64,000 bases of DNA, from assembly GCF_022344005.1 (NCBI RefSeq), contig NZ_CP092196.1, positions 62,001 to 126,000 on the forward strand, written 5' to 3'. Both the position numbers and the translations under genes were made by a program. Below are positions 9,462 through 18,165 of the stretch, in pieces. The notes below the pieces were generated by a model, which saw nothing but the letters and a program-made list of their open reading frames with translations, searched no databases and was not told the origin of the DNA. Position 1 is the first letter of the stretch. Each line of letters starts with the position of its first letter. Source of the stretch: Deinococcus sp. KNUC1210. GTDB taxonomy: Bacteria; Deinococcota; Deinococci; Deinococcales; Deinococcaceae.

Positions 9462-9496
9462 AGAGAAAGCATAGCGTCCTCATCATTATTTTGTGT

Positions 9497-9532
9497 GACG
9501 ACTCAGCCCAGTGAGCAACGGGCTGAGTCGTC
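9497..9532. repeat. Hairpin of the GTGAC..CTCAGC family, 13-bp perfect stem
   Basis: GACGACTCAGCCC at 9497-9509 pairs perfectly with GGGCTGAGTCGTC at 9520-9532 around a 10-nt loop. No T-run follows, so it is not a standard terminator. Related hairpins occur at 10909, 19843, 20491 and 22841, and half-sites at 34419 and 45286. Confidence 0.85.
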
Positions 9533-9564
9533 TCGGATTCTCCACCTTATCTACTCAGGACTGA

Positions 9565-9585
9565 GCAATTGTGTTGATCGTCAAG
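9565..9585 (+). repeat. 21-bp repeat, inverted copy at 28208-28228
   Basis: GCAATTGTGTTGATCGTCAA plus one G occurs here and, reverse-complemented, at 28208-28228. Similarity extends about 5 bp further with one mismatch (CTGAGC versus CTCAGC). Such a long match outside genes suggests the end of a mobile element. No transposase adjoins either copy. Confidence 0.7.
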
Positions 9586-9658
9586 TGGACGAATTCGGAT
9601 GGGTGCTCAGCACTCGCGGCGTCATGCAGAGCGCCCTCCATGGCACGATAGAGCCACT

Positions 9659-10090
9659 GTGACCTTCCATCACGTCATTGGACTTGCTTCCGGCCCCGTC
9701 GCTGTTGGCGTGGTCGAGAACCACTGGGTCTACAAAGATGTGACAGGTGTGCTCTGTCCCCTTGAGGAATCTGCGCCACAATGCCTGGTGACGATCCTCG
9801 AGTGGGGCGATGCCCTGGTGCCTGCACTGCGCAAAGGCCTTGTGGCGTGTGGTCTCGATGCCTCCCTCGCAGCGACATTTCCATGTGACCGAGGGGTCCG
9901 CATGGGACTGACATGGCCGAGTGAGCACTGGCAAGCCTTGGCGCTGCAGTGGGTCGAGCGTGAAGCAACGGCGGGACACTTCCTGCCCGAGTTGCAGACG
10001 CTGACGACCGAGGGGAGGACGCAACGCATCCGCCATCTCGCCCGTCGTCTTGCCCGAACGGCCCTGCGAACGAACCACCCCGTTCTCTGA
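9659..10090 (+). CDS. Hypothetical protein
   Basis: The frame from a GTG at 9659 reads VTFHHVIGLASGPVAVGVVE and ends ALRTNHPVL (143 aa). The composition is protein-like, with a Trp-containing core (LTWPSEHWQALALQWVE) and a basic C-terminus. A longer start at 9599 adds an arginine/histidine-rich stretch that looks non-coding. No ribosome-binding site stands out and no family was recognised. Confidence 0.5.
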   Translation: MTFHHVIGLASGPVAVGVVENHWVYKDVTGVLCPLEESAPQCLVTILEWGDALVPALRKGLVACGLDASLAATFPCDRGVRMGLTWPSEHWQALALQWVEREATAGHFLPELQTLTTEGRTQRIRHLARRLARTALRTNHPVL

Positions 10091-10151
10091 GTGATGCGTG
10101 CCCTCGGGATCAGGGCGTGTCGACCAACGGCATCTATGACATGCCTACCCC

Positions 10152-10436
10152 ATGGTTTTTCGCTTCACTGCATGGGCATTCTCTGCTTTGAACCTCCATG
10201 ACCTGAAGACCTTCTTGATCGCCCTCGCGGATGACGCGGATGCGCCGACCTGCACACTCGAACTCCAGAAGGCGCTGGAGGTGGACGTTGACGACCCAGA
10301 CGCTGAGACGTCCTGCCTCATCGTTGATGGGGCGGCCATGGCCTACGGCGGGACCGACCGCTGCCACTTGACGGACGACTCGCGGGCTGCTTGCACCCTC
10401 TCCACCCCTCAGAAACGTTTTGAGGCTCCTTCCTGA
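10152..10436 (+). CDS. Small hypothetical protein, doubtful
   Basis: 94 aa, acidic (ADDADAPTCTLELQKALEVD, VDDPDAETSCLIVDGAAMAY). No ribosome-binding site and no recognised family. The antisense strand also has open frames, so this may be a gene remnant rather than a live gene. Confidence 0.3.
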   Translation: MVFRFTAWAFSALNLHDLKTFLIALADDADAPTCTLELQKALEVDVDDPDAETSCLIVDGAAMAYGGTDRCHLTDDSRAACTLSTPQKRFEAPS

Positions 10437-10509
10437 CTCTCTCAGCAGCAGGCTCCGCTGAACACTGTCCAGCACGCTTCTATCAGGGATGAAATGGCAC
10501 TACTTCTCT

Positions 10510-10799
10510 TCAGTGGTACGCGGCTAGATCACGCCTATCCTGCCAGGCCCGCCCGGTCATACAGCCGCTGGCTGACGCACTCGACCAGCGGTCTGGAACG
10601 CCCGTAACTGTCTCTCGACGCAGATCCGACAGCAGTACGACACCCATCCCACCACGTACAGCAGTACGTGACAGAAGGTTCGATTCGCCGTTCTGAAGCC
10701 TGTCCTTGAAGAGCTGATTGAGTGTGGCCGCCTGTTCGGAGACCCCCACGCCTTCCAGCGCTGCCCTGACTTCTTCACGGGTATTCGTAAAGCTGTGGG
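10510..10799 (-). pseudogene. Possible gene remnant
   Basis: The frame AFKTHSFTNTREEVRAALEG then VSEQAATLNQLFKDRLQNGE is protein-like and helical, but it opens after a TGA with no ATG. The only in-frame start is a GTG at 10749. It may be the 3' part of a lost gene. Function unknown. Confidence 0.3.
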
Positions 10800-10908
10800 T
10801 CTTGAACGCGGAGGAGGGTCAACAGCCGCTTGCAGTGCTCAGCTCAGCCTGTATCGCAGCGATACCACCATCGTTCGTCTTCAGATGACGCCCTACCACT
10901 TGAGATGG

Positions 10909-10946
10909 AAGTGACGACTCAGCAAAGGTGGCCTGAGTCGTCACTT
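10909..10946. repeat. Hairpin of the GTGAC..CTCAGC family, 14-bp perfect stem
   Basis: AAGTGACGACTCAG (10909-10922) and CTGAGTCGTCACTT (10933-10946) pair perfectly around a 10-nt loop. It lies 11 bp after the stop of the lipoprotein gene, where it could act as an mRNA 3' hairpin. No U-tract follows on the minus strand. Confidence 0.85.
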
Positions 10947-10957
10947 GAAGGCTGGGT

Positions 10958-11878
10958 TCAGCCGCCCAGACCCCTTTCGAGATCACGCTCAAGGGTATTG
11001 TCAATGACTGGACAGGTACGCGCCATAGCTGCTGCGAGACCTGTTCTGGTCACGTAGTGTAGGGCGGCAGGCAGCTTGGCAGCGACCTTGAACGCCGACA
11101 CCAAGACATAAGCGACAAACGAATTTCCAGAGTCTCCGAAGGTTGGGGTTTCAAGCCATTTCCAGGCCCATTCGTTATAGGCACTGCCAATCAAAGCCGC
11201 AGTTGCAAAATATTCCACTTGTGTCAGAGCCGTCCCATTTGTCACGTCAATACCGTACCGATATGATCCGGCGCTTAATAAAAGTCCTGATCCTGTAGCC
11301 AACGCTGCAAACTTTAAAGCTCTTACACCTTCATTCGCCTGAAGTCGACGCGACCCACTGTTCCACGCGCAGGTATGAGCAGGCGTGGTCATCAGCGTGA
11401 CTGCACTCAAATATTTTCTTGCCTGATAATCACATTCCTTCTCCTTTGCATGGCAATATGCAACGACTTCGTTGAGAGGAAGATACCGAGTGATTCCCTC
11501 TCCCTCATAAATAGGGATTGTCGCTGTCTGTTTCAACAATGCCGAATCGACACATGTTTTGTATGTTCCGTTGATCGAGGCACAGTGCGTTTCATCGAAG
11601 GTGTGTTTCGGTAAGCCACTGATCGCCTGTACGGACAACAGTTCAGAAGGCGCTGCATTTGATCCACCGTCTTCTGCTGTCCCTGAAGGGCCGAGATTAT
11701 CGTTCTGCAGTGAGCTGGTTTGCTCGGCTGTTGACATGTCAGGAGTGGAGGATCCGGCTGCGGCAGCCGCGTCGTCCACCGCAGTTAGCCTTGCTGTATC
11801 TGTTGGCGTCGATGAGGTGGCACAGGACGCCAAGGTAAGGGTCAAGCTCATCAAGAGAATCGCGGTTGTCTTAAGCAT
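10958..11878 (-). CDS. Lipoprotein of unknown function
   Basis: 306 aa from the ATG at 11878, which has AGGAG six bases upstream. The longer frame to 12031 is rejected because it buries the signal peptide. MLKTTAILLMSLTLTLASC ends in a lipobox (LASC), followed by a Ser/Thr/Ala-rich low-complexity linker, then a cysteine-containing domain (HCASINGTYKTCVDSALLKQ, EVVAYCHAKEKECDYQARKY). A C-terminal hydrophobic stretch contains LKFAALATGSGLLLSAGSY. Probably membrane-anchored on the cell surface. No family recognised. Confidence 0.8.
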   Translation of the reverse strand: MLKTTAILLMSLTLTLASCATSSTPTDTARLTAVDDAAAAAGSSTPDMSTAEQTSSLQNDNLGPSGTAEDGGSNAAPSELLSVQAISGLPKHTFDETHCASINGTYKTCVDSALLKQTATIPIYEGEGITRYLPLNEVVAYCHAKEKECDYQARKYLSAVTLMTTPAHTCAWNSGSRRLQANEGVRALKFAALATGSGLLLSAGSYRYGIDVTNGTALTQVEYFATAALIGSAYNEWAWKWLETPTFGDSGNSFVAYVLVSAFKVAAKLPAALHYVTRTGLAAAMARTCPVIDNTLERDLERGLGG

Positions 11879-12441
11879 CTTTAGCTCCTGTACGCTGTAC
11901 CAGTGCGCCGCTATTTTCTGACTCCATTCGCTGAGCTGTCTGCCATGCTCGGCGTGAAGGGTTCGGAACTCTGACCACGATGGCTGGTAAGATGGAGGTC
12001 GGTGAATGTTGATCAACGCGGCGGTGGACAATCAGCTCAGAGCAGGCACGCCTTGTTCGAATCTGGTGTAGGGCCGATGAGGAGACGCACTCAGTTTGAC
12101 TATCAGCCTGGGTAATTTTTGAGAAACTTCTGAAAAATGTCGCTGCATACGCCCCAGCAGATCGTCCGATTGAGCAACGTCTATCCGAGCCTTCTGAACC
12201 GTTCACGTATGTCCGTACCCGGCGTTCCCGAAATGCCTTCTGCTCCCCAGGCAATTCATCTGGCACCTGGAGCAGCCCAGCGCCTATCTCAGCGAACTCG
12301 AACGTCTCGCTCGCCAGCGCCTCCCAACTGAGTGCCAGGCCTTCCTGCTGCACGCCTACCACGCCCCGATCCTCCACAAGCAACCAGAGGCTCCCCTTTC
12401 GTCTAGCAAGATGCCCTCAATCATGACCTGCTCCAAGCCTG
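11879..12441. other. Region without a confident gene
   Basis: Several frames are open. A plus-strand one reads FIWHLEQPSAYLSELERLAR then LPTECQAFLLHAYHAPILHK and runs up to the MITE at 12442, so this may be the remnant of a gene cut by that MITE. No start codon with a ribosome-binding site was found. Confidence 0.35.
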
Positions 12442-12585
12442 CTATTGATACCTGCATAAGTTGGTCACGCCTTTGCTTCCTTAGAGCAGAGCTATTGGGG
12501 AGGACGGTCCATTGATGTGCGAGTCAGTCTCAAAGACAGCAAGCGAATAGGTCAAGCTGTTCCGAACTTGTGCAGGTATCAATAG
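12442..12585. mobile_element. MITE with IS630-type ends (copy 1, about 144 bp)
   Basis: Left end TATTGATACCTGCATAAGTT and right end (complement) TATTGATACCTGCACAAGTT are near-identical inverted repeats bounded by TA, the target of IS630/Tc1 elements. The interior is non-coding. The end sequence TTGATACCTGC is shared with the IS630 copy at 49369, the likely source of transposase. Confidence 0.85.
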
Positions 12586-12594
12586 ACTCGACGT

Positions 12595-13218
12595 ATGCAG
12601 GCACCGCACCTTCTACTGCTCGGGCTCCTCATCACAGGCTGCCAGCAGTCCACACACTTCAGCTATTCGGGCCTCCGCTGGGGCGAACAAGCGAACGACG
12701 TCCGCCGCCAACTCGTGCAGGCCGGCCTCCAACCCGACTCCACCGCACGCATCTACAACGGGCCCATCCAGGGTCTGCCCGGCCGCGTAGTGCCGTCCAT
12801 CGACCCACAACTCGGTCTCACCCGCGTCGACATCACCCTCGGAAATGCAAACGACATCGCATCCGCCGATCTGAATGCCGGACCCAACAGCGCCTCTTGG
12901 TATTTCGCCCTGGGGACCCTGCGGCACGACTGCCATCCCCTGCAGCACACCCTTGAAACCCACTATGGTCCAGGAAACGTCACAGTCAACCGAGTGAACC
13001 TCAGCTTCGATGATCCAACGCTCATCACGCTAGCCGAGAAACCATCGGCCGAACTACTCCGAATCATCTGGCAGACCTCGACCGAGTCACTGGAATTGCA
13101 GTGCTTCATCAGCCGACACACCTTCCCGGCCGTGTATCCGAACTTCCCGCCCAAAGTCTGGGACTGGACAGATTACTCCCTCACGTATCAGCGGCTGCCG
13201 CAGGGCGGCTCCCTCTAG
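12595..13218 (+). CDS. Lipoprotein of unknown function
   Basis: 207 aa. MQAPHLLLLGLLITGC is a short lipoprotein signal with a lipobox (ITGC). The mature protein (YSGLRWGEQANDVRRQLVQA, THYGPGNVTVNRVNLSFDDP) resembles small periplasmic proteins whose family I cannot name. The ATG lies only 10 bp after the right end of the MITE, and no Shine-Dalgarno precedes it, so the native leader was replaced by MITE sequence. Confidence 0.7.
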   Translation: MQAPHLLLLGLLITGCQQSTHFSYSGLRWGEQANDVRRQLVQAGLQPDSTARIYNGPIQGLPGRVVPSIDPQLGLTRVDITLGNANDIASADLNAGPNSASWYFALGTLRHDCHPLQHTLETHYGPGNVTVNRVNLSFDDPTLITLAEKPSAELLRIIWQTSTESLELQCFISRHTFPAVYPNFPPKVWDWTDYSLTYQRLPQGGSL

Positions 13219-13390
13219 CTCACGCTGCGACGCAAGGCGTTGTGGACGGCGTGCAGAAGCGCGCTCAGCATATGGATGCATGGCCTGTGGCCTTTAAGCG
13301 CTGGCTGCCTTTGTTCGCCAGGGAATGGAAGGGACCGCTGCACCGCCTGCATGCTCTACCTCTCTTCGCCCCAAGTTCAGGAGGGCTTGC

Positions 13391-13441
13391 CTCCTCTCCT
13401 CTCCCTGCTCAAGCAGTGGCGGACGCTTTAGGTTCTTCCGT
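13391..13441 (+). repeat. Dispersed intergenic repeat, copy 1 of 3
   Basis: CTCCTCTCCTCTCCCTGCTC followed by AAGCAGTGGCGGACGCTTTA is shared, with about 75-85 percent identity, with 15981-16038 and 17711-17763. All three lie between genes within 4.4 kb. No coding potential. Confidence 0.6.
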
Positions 13442-13510
13442 CCGGTTTAGAACGGGGGAAAGGCCGCGAGGCCCTACCTCTCGTTACAGGCGTGTCAACC
13501 CACCATTGAA

Positions 13511-14704
13511 TCAGACCCTGAGGTGCGCTCGGCGTTCGGCCAGGGGTTGTTCAAGCCTGAGGAACACCAGCGCCGCCGCGAACGATAAGGCGGCCACGAC
13601 CCACCACATGACGGCTGCCCCGAACTGGGTCAAGAACCAGCCGCCCAGGAGAGGCGCGCCGAGCGCGGCGAGACCACTCATGCTGCCCACCAGGCCGATG
13701 TAGGTCGCGCGGTTCGTTGCTGGGCCCAGTTCACTGATCATGGTTTTGCTAATGCTATAGGCGACGATTTCCCCCAACGACCACACCACCACGGCGAGCA
13801 GATGCACCCAGAGGGTGTGAGCGAACGAGTGAATCAGAAATCCAGCACCCAGCAAGGCGGCCCCAGCGACCTGCCAGCGCGAACTATTCGTTCTGGAGGT
13901 GAGATGGCCGAGCGGTAAGCCCAGAATGACCACCAGCAACCCGTTGACCGCTAAGGTCTGACCATACTGCGCGGCGCTATAGCCCTGCTGAGCGAACACC
14001 AGCGCGAGCATCTTGTAACTCTGATACGTCAAGCCGTAGAGCAGCGATGCCACACAGAATGCCCCCAGCAGGGGGTCACGCGGAAGGAGTGAGCGCCGAG
14101 CGACGTGCGGGGTGGAAGTTCGGATGGCCCGAGGAAACCAGCGGGTGAGCAGGAGCGTATAGATGAACATGGTGGCGGCATCCAGGTAGAACACCAATCG
14201 GAACGACCTCCCCGCCAGCCACCCACCGAGCACCGGTGCCACGGATGCTCCAACATTAATCGCCCAGTACAGCAGGTTGTAGGCGCGCGTCCGTTGATCG
14301 CCTGTCGTCAGCTCAGCGACCGCTGTACTGGACGCCGGTTTGTACAGCGCCGTCAGCAGCGAGTAGCCCAAGATTCCCAGCAGCAGGAACCAGAACCCTT
14401 GGGCTTGCGGCACAAGGGCCAGCAGCACCGCGCCACCTGCCAGCGACAGCCGCATCGCGCTCGCTGGGCCATATCGGTCAATGATGCCACCGCCCAGTCC
14501 CTCGGCGAAGAAGCGGCCCACGCCCAGCGCACCCAGGATGACACTCACCTGGCCCACGCTCAGACCTCGTTGATTTAAGAGATAGAAGCCCAGCAGGGGG
14601 ACTACGAAGTCACCGAGGCGGTTGATCAACGTGCCGATCCACAACACCCAGAAGGCAGGTGGATAGTCGGTGTACACACGGCGAAGTCCAATGGGCGCGC
14701 TCAC
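13511..14704 (-). CDS. MFS-family membrane transporter
   Basis: From the GTG at 14704 the protein is 397 aa, the usual size of a 12-helix MFS permease. The frame reaches upstream to 14863, but that part is not membrane-protein-like. Signature pieces: RLGDFVVPLLGFYLLNQRGL in TM1-2, the TM2-3 loop GGGIIDRYGPASAMRLSLAG, and repeated hydrophobic helices (LLALVPQAQGFWFLLLGILG, AALLGAGFLIHSFAHTLWVH). Probably an efflux transporter. Substrate unknown. Not in an operon. Confidence 0.88.
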   Translation of the reverse strand: MSAPIGLRRVYTDYPPAFWVLWIGTLINRLGDFVVPLLGFYLLNQRGLSVGQVSVILGALGVGRFFAEGLGGGIIDRYGPASAMRLSLAGGAVLLALVPQAQGFWFLLLGILGYSLLTALYKPASSTAVAELTTGDQRTRAYNLLYWAINVGASVAPVLGGWLAGRSFRLVFYLDAATMFIYTLLLTRWFPRAIRTSTPHVARRSLLPRDPLLGAFCVASLLYGLTYQSYKMLALVFAQQGYSAAQYGQTLAVNGLLVVILGLPLGHLTSRTNSSRWQVAGAALLGAGFLIHSFAHTLWVHLLAVVVWSLGEIVAYSISKTMISELGPATNRATYIGLVGSMSGLAALGAPLLGGWFLTQFGAAVMWWVVAALSFAAALVFLRLEQPLAERRAHLRV

Positions 14705-15050
14705 GGCTTCTACAGTAGAGAACCGAACGCCATTGGGGGCGATACCGTGTGCGTGACGAGCGAGCAGTGGACTTGGAAGATCAGCATCCTGAGTCTGGGG
14801 ACGGTTCTGCAGGAGAGTGGGGTGGCTGAGCCCCCAGGGTGTGACCGTGAAGACAGACAACATTCGCGGGGCGCTTCCTCTCCGAGCGCTCCATTCACAC
14901 GAGAAGGCGCTGGGGCGTCGTCACCTCTCCGCGTTATTGGTACTCCGTTGACTCTTCAGAAGACCCTCCTCCCAGACGACATTTATGTAACGGAGAGGTA
15001 GAAAGGCTGCCCTTGGCCGACGTACCGGAGCAACGCGAGGAGGGTCTTGG

Positions 15051-15801
15051 GTGGTCGAGTGGTCGTCCAGCGGCATTGACGTGAAGCAGCGTGACCAGTT
15101 GATCACGCTGCTCCGTCAAGGGGCTCTGGCACACCATCACGCGCAGGATCAGTGGACGACGCCCCGCGTTCGTGACTTGATCGGCACGACGTTTGGCGTG
15201 TGGTATCACCGCGACCACGTTCGGAAAGTGATGCATTCGCTTGGGTGGTCCTATCAGAAACCTGAGAAACGGGCGCTGGAACGCGATCAGAAGGTCATCA
15301 CGCAGTGGATTGAAGTGACGTCTCTGGAGATCAAAAAAAGCCGAGGCGCAGAACGCCACGGTCATCTTCGCCGACGAATGTGGCTCCACTCTAAAAACCA
15401 CCGTCGTCAAGACCTGGGCGTCAACAGGCGAGACTCCAACCATTCAAAGCAAGCTGAACTGGCAGAGCGTGTCGATCATCGCGGGCCTGTCGTCCGCTGG
15501 ACATCTACTCCAGCGGACGTACGAACATTCCATCAAGGCACCGCAGGTGGTGGAATTCCTTGAGCATGTCCTGGCGCACATCCCTGGCGATGTGATCGTG
15601 GTGCTGGATCGCGCCAAGGTCCACCGTGCCAAGCTCGTCAAGGCTTCCGTTGACACGCAGCCGCGACTGACCCTGGAATACCTCCCAGGGGATGCGCCCG
15701 AATGCAATCTGGTGGCGTGGTTCTGGGCGTCCATCAAGTGCCACGTGCTGGGCAACGTCTGCTTCCGAAACATTCGCGAATTGAACATGCGCTGGCGGTG
15801 A
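15051..15801 (+). pseudogene. IS630-family transposase, frameshifted, catalytic glutamate missing
   Basis: The first frame gives the N-terminal half (DQLITLLRQGALAHHHAQDQ, GWSYQKPEKRALERDQKVI). In a run of seven A at about 15333-15339 the frame changes by one to ADECGSTLKTTVVKTWASTG, then VIVVLDRAKVHRAKL with the second aspartate. The third motif, usually NPxExxW, reads CNLVAWFW, so the glutamate is replaced by alanine. A 12-bp inverted repeat AAGACCCTCCTC/GAGGAGGGTCTT lies just upstream (14960-14971 and 15037-15048). Dead by two criteria. Confidence 0.82.
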
Positions 15802-15980
15802 GGATTCCAGCGCGTCCGACGCAAACAGCTCCTCCCGACGTTCTTCGCTGGCTCTGCGCTTCCTTGATACTCAACTTTTACTGTCATCAGTAAGAGCCTT
15901 GAAGAGGACCTGGCTCAGATTCCTGAACGGGAAATTCTGTTCCGACGCTATTGTGACCCCTTTAGCTGTCCTCCTCTTCC

Positions 15981-16038
15981 CTGCTCCTCTCCTCTCCCCC
16001 GCTCAAGCACTTGCAGACGCTTGGGTTTCTTCCTCTGC
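15981..16038 (+). repeat. Dispersed intergenic repeat, copy 2 of 3
   Basis: CTGCTCCTCTCCTCTCCCCC then GCTCAAGCACTTGCAGACGC and TTGGGTTTCTTCCTC matches copies 1 and 3. It lies just after the stop of the minus-strand gene at 16061. Confidence 0.6.
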
Positions 16039-16060
16039 CCTCTGAGCCTTCACAGCGTCG

Positions 16061-16633
16061 TTAGGTTGACGGTTCGCTGGGAGAGACGCGCCGCGTCTCC
16101 GCGGACGCTTCCTCCATGAACGACGCTTCTTCTCCGAGAGCGAGCAGATACGCCGTGAGGGAGCGTGGATGCCCGAGCTGCAACTGTGCGAGTGGCGTGG
16201 CTGCGGGTGCATTGGCAAGATGGAAATCCTCGCTGGAAGTCCTCAGCCACACCCTGGCACCTTCGGGTGTACCGAAGGTCTCCTCCAGCGTTTCAAGCAG
16301 CTGATCGATCTGACGACACGCGCGTTCCAGCGGCGTGTCATGGGTGACGTACGGCTCAAGGCGGTAGCCGGGAAGCTGTAACGTCTGGACATCGGTCGCC
16401 AGCTGCGCGCCGCTCTGAAGCGTCGCTGCATGCACGGTCAGCGTCACGTTCCCGACCTCAGGAATCAACCGCACCAGCTGCGGGCGTTTGCGAGCGATCC
16501 GCGCTTCCATCTGCGCTGGTAGGTCGAGGCAGAGCGCCGGCTCCAGGCCACTCCACAGGGCCAGACGCTCAGCTCTCTCCTGAGCCGTGAGCGGGTGAGG
16601 CGTGGCGGTTGTGCTGGAGGAAACGTCGGTCAT
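16061..16633 (-). CDS. Hypothetical protein
   Basis: 190 aa from the ATG at 16633, chosen because GGAGG lies six bases upstream. A longer frame begins at 16663. The sequence is soluble and helical (LTAQERAERLALWSGLEPAL, LERACRQIDQLLETLEETFG) and ends in a charged low-complexity tail (SAETRRVSPSEPST). No family recognised and no operon partner. Confidence 0.7.
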   Translation of the reverse strand: MTDVSSSTTATPHPLTAQERAERLALWSGLEPALCLDLPAQMEARIARKRPQLVRLIPEVGNVTLTVHAATLQSGAQLATDVQTLQLPGYRLEPYVTHDTPLERACRQIDQLLETLEETFGTPEGARVWLRTSSEDFHLANAPAATPLAQLQLGHPRSLTAYLLALGEEASFMEEASAETRRVSPSEPST

Positions 16634-16864
16634 TGTGCACCTCCGAGGGAGTCTCGTTGGCATGGGCGGCTCCTGGCAATACTCTAGCGCCGTCCTCTCA
16701 GAACGTGTGCTCAGCTGGGTGTGTCAGGATTGAGCGGCCAGCACAACCGCCAGATCAAGGCACTGCTCAACGGCGAGTGCTGTACGTTGCTGATCTTCAG
16801 CTGTCTCGTCCTGGCGCTCGTGCTGGCCTTCCACAGAACGCGTGTTTAAGAACAGCGCTGCAGC

Positions 16865-17611
16865 CTATCTACACGTGTCCTGTGCGAGCAGTCGTTTCAG
16901 GGTCAGAGCGTTGTCGACAGCAGCCCCGGCGGCGGTGTTGTCGAAAATGGCCCAACGGTGGCGCTCGGCGTGCTGCTTGTGCATCAATGCCGACGCCAGC
17001 GTCTGGAGTTCGACCTCTGAATAGCTGGAAGTGTACAGCTGCGGCGAGCCGTGCCAGCGGAAATACACCGTCCCCTGATCGCCCCCCGGTACAGCCGCTG
17101 CTGGGACCATCGCGGGATCCGCTGCTACCCTCCCGGTCTTGAATGCCCGCAGCAACGTGTCTGCGTCAGGCGTAAACCAGGACGGGTGACGCGGCTCGCA
17201 CACCGTTGGGACGGCTGTCAATGTCCGCAGCGTCTGAAAGAAGCTGTGTGCGGTATCGACATCGAAGTGCAAGCTGGGCGGGAGTTGCACCAGCAGGCAG
17301 CCGAGCGTGTGTTGCAGCCCGCTCACCTCTTCGATGAAGGTGGACAGCAGGTCCTGGCAGCCGTGTAATCGGGCAACATGTGTAATGGTCTTCGGCAGCT
17401 TGACACTGAATTGGAAGTGTGTGGGAACACTGTCGGCCCAGCGCCGGTAGGTGCTGTGGCGATGTGAACGGTAAAATGAGGAGTTGATCTCCGCGACGTC
17501 AAAACGGGTCGTATACCGCTGTAACACGCTGGAGCCTTCGCCAAAACGGTCACGCTCACCACTGGCAACGCTCCACCCTGCACAGCCAACGGACATCAGT
17601 ACATGCGACAT
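16865..17611 (-). CDS. DUF72-family protein (YecE-like)
   Basis: About 248 aa from the ATG at 17611, with AGGA upstream. Conserved DUF72 pieces are present: VGCAGWSV at the start, RYTTRFDVAEINSSFYRSHR, FSVKLPKTITH, LLVQLPPSL, CEPRHPSWF and YFRWHGSPQLY. DUF72 adopts a TIM-barrel fold of unresolved biochemical role. It is a stand-alone gene. An alternative start is at 17596. Confidence 0.9.
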   Translation of the reverse strand: MSHVLMSVGCAGWSVASGERDRFGEGSSVLQRYTTRFDVAEINSSFYRSHRHSTYRRWADSVPTHFQFSVKLPKTITHVARLHGCQDLLSTFIEEVSGLQHTLGCLLVQLPPSLHFDVDTAHSFFQTLRTLTAVPTVCEPRHPSWFTPDADTLLRAFKTGRVAADPAMVPAAAVPGGDQGTVYFRWHGSPQLYTSSYSEVELQTLASALMHKQHAERHRWAIFDNTAAGAAVDNALTLKRLLAQDTCR

Positions 17612-17710
17612 ACCAGATCCTGTCATACGAATCTGAGCCAACTTCTGAAGAGAACTCCCTCTGAACATTGAGGACCTTCAACGGTGTGTCTCGCTATCCC
17701 CCACGTCTCC

Positions 17711-17763
17711 TGCTCCTCTCCCCTGCTCCAGCAATGGCGGATGCTTGGAGTTCGTCCGCTGCC
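17711..17763 (+). repeat. Dispersed intergenic repeat, copy 3 of 3
   Basis: TGCTCCTCTCCCCTGCTCCA then GCAATGGCGGATGCTTGGAG is the third copy of the element at 13391 and 15981, here abutting the 3' end of the gene at 17764. Confidence 0.6.
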
Positions 17764-18165
17764 CTAAACGTCTTCCGCCGGCTCAAAGAGCCGGCGGATT
17801 GCCGCACCGCGTGCTTCATCACTCATGGCGGCGAACCAGTCGAGGAGTTGCTCGTCGGTGACAATCCGGAAATTGCTAGCGGGGGTGACGGGGCCGCAGA
17901 ATCGACAGCGCCGATTGTGACTGGAGGAGATTGTGCTGTTTGGCGAGAGCAGGTGGCCGCAGGCAAGCACAGCCATCCCCCACCAGCGGTCGACTACTGG
18001 CACGAATGGCTGGAGCTGGAGCTTCGGCACGGGTCTTGCCAGGAAGGCCTGGATCAGCGCCACGTCGTGATGGCACGTAGCTTGGGCTGTTTGAACTGAA
18101 GTGTTACCTTTATTGTCCCTCTCAGATTGCGGAATGACCCCATAACTCGTACGCAAGGGATCCAT
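17764..18165 (-). CDS. Hypothetical protein
   Basis: Up to 133 aa. The credible part begins around HHDVALIQAFLARPVPKLQL and includes CGHLLSPNS and RRCRFCGPVTPASNF, a possible CxxC metal site, ending RRLFEPAEDV. The annotated ATG overlaps the next gene's 3' end by 44 nt, so the real start may be an internal one near 18090. Function unknown. Confidence 0.45.
   Translation of the reverse strand: MDPLRTSYGVIPQSERDNKGNTSVQTAQATCHHDVALIQAFLARPVPKLQLQPFVPVVDRWWGMAVLACGHLLSPNSTISSSHNRRCRFCGPVTPASNFRIVTDEQLLDWFAAMSDEARGAAIRRLFEPAEDV

Noticed and set aside
11879..12031. N-terminal extension of the lipoprotein at 10958
   Set aside because: It would bury the signal peptide. The ATG at 11878 has AGGAG at the right distance.
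14705..14863. N-terminal extension of the MFS transporter
   Set aside because: Soluble, low-quality sequence before the first transmembrane helix. The GTG at 14704 gives the normal family length.
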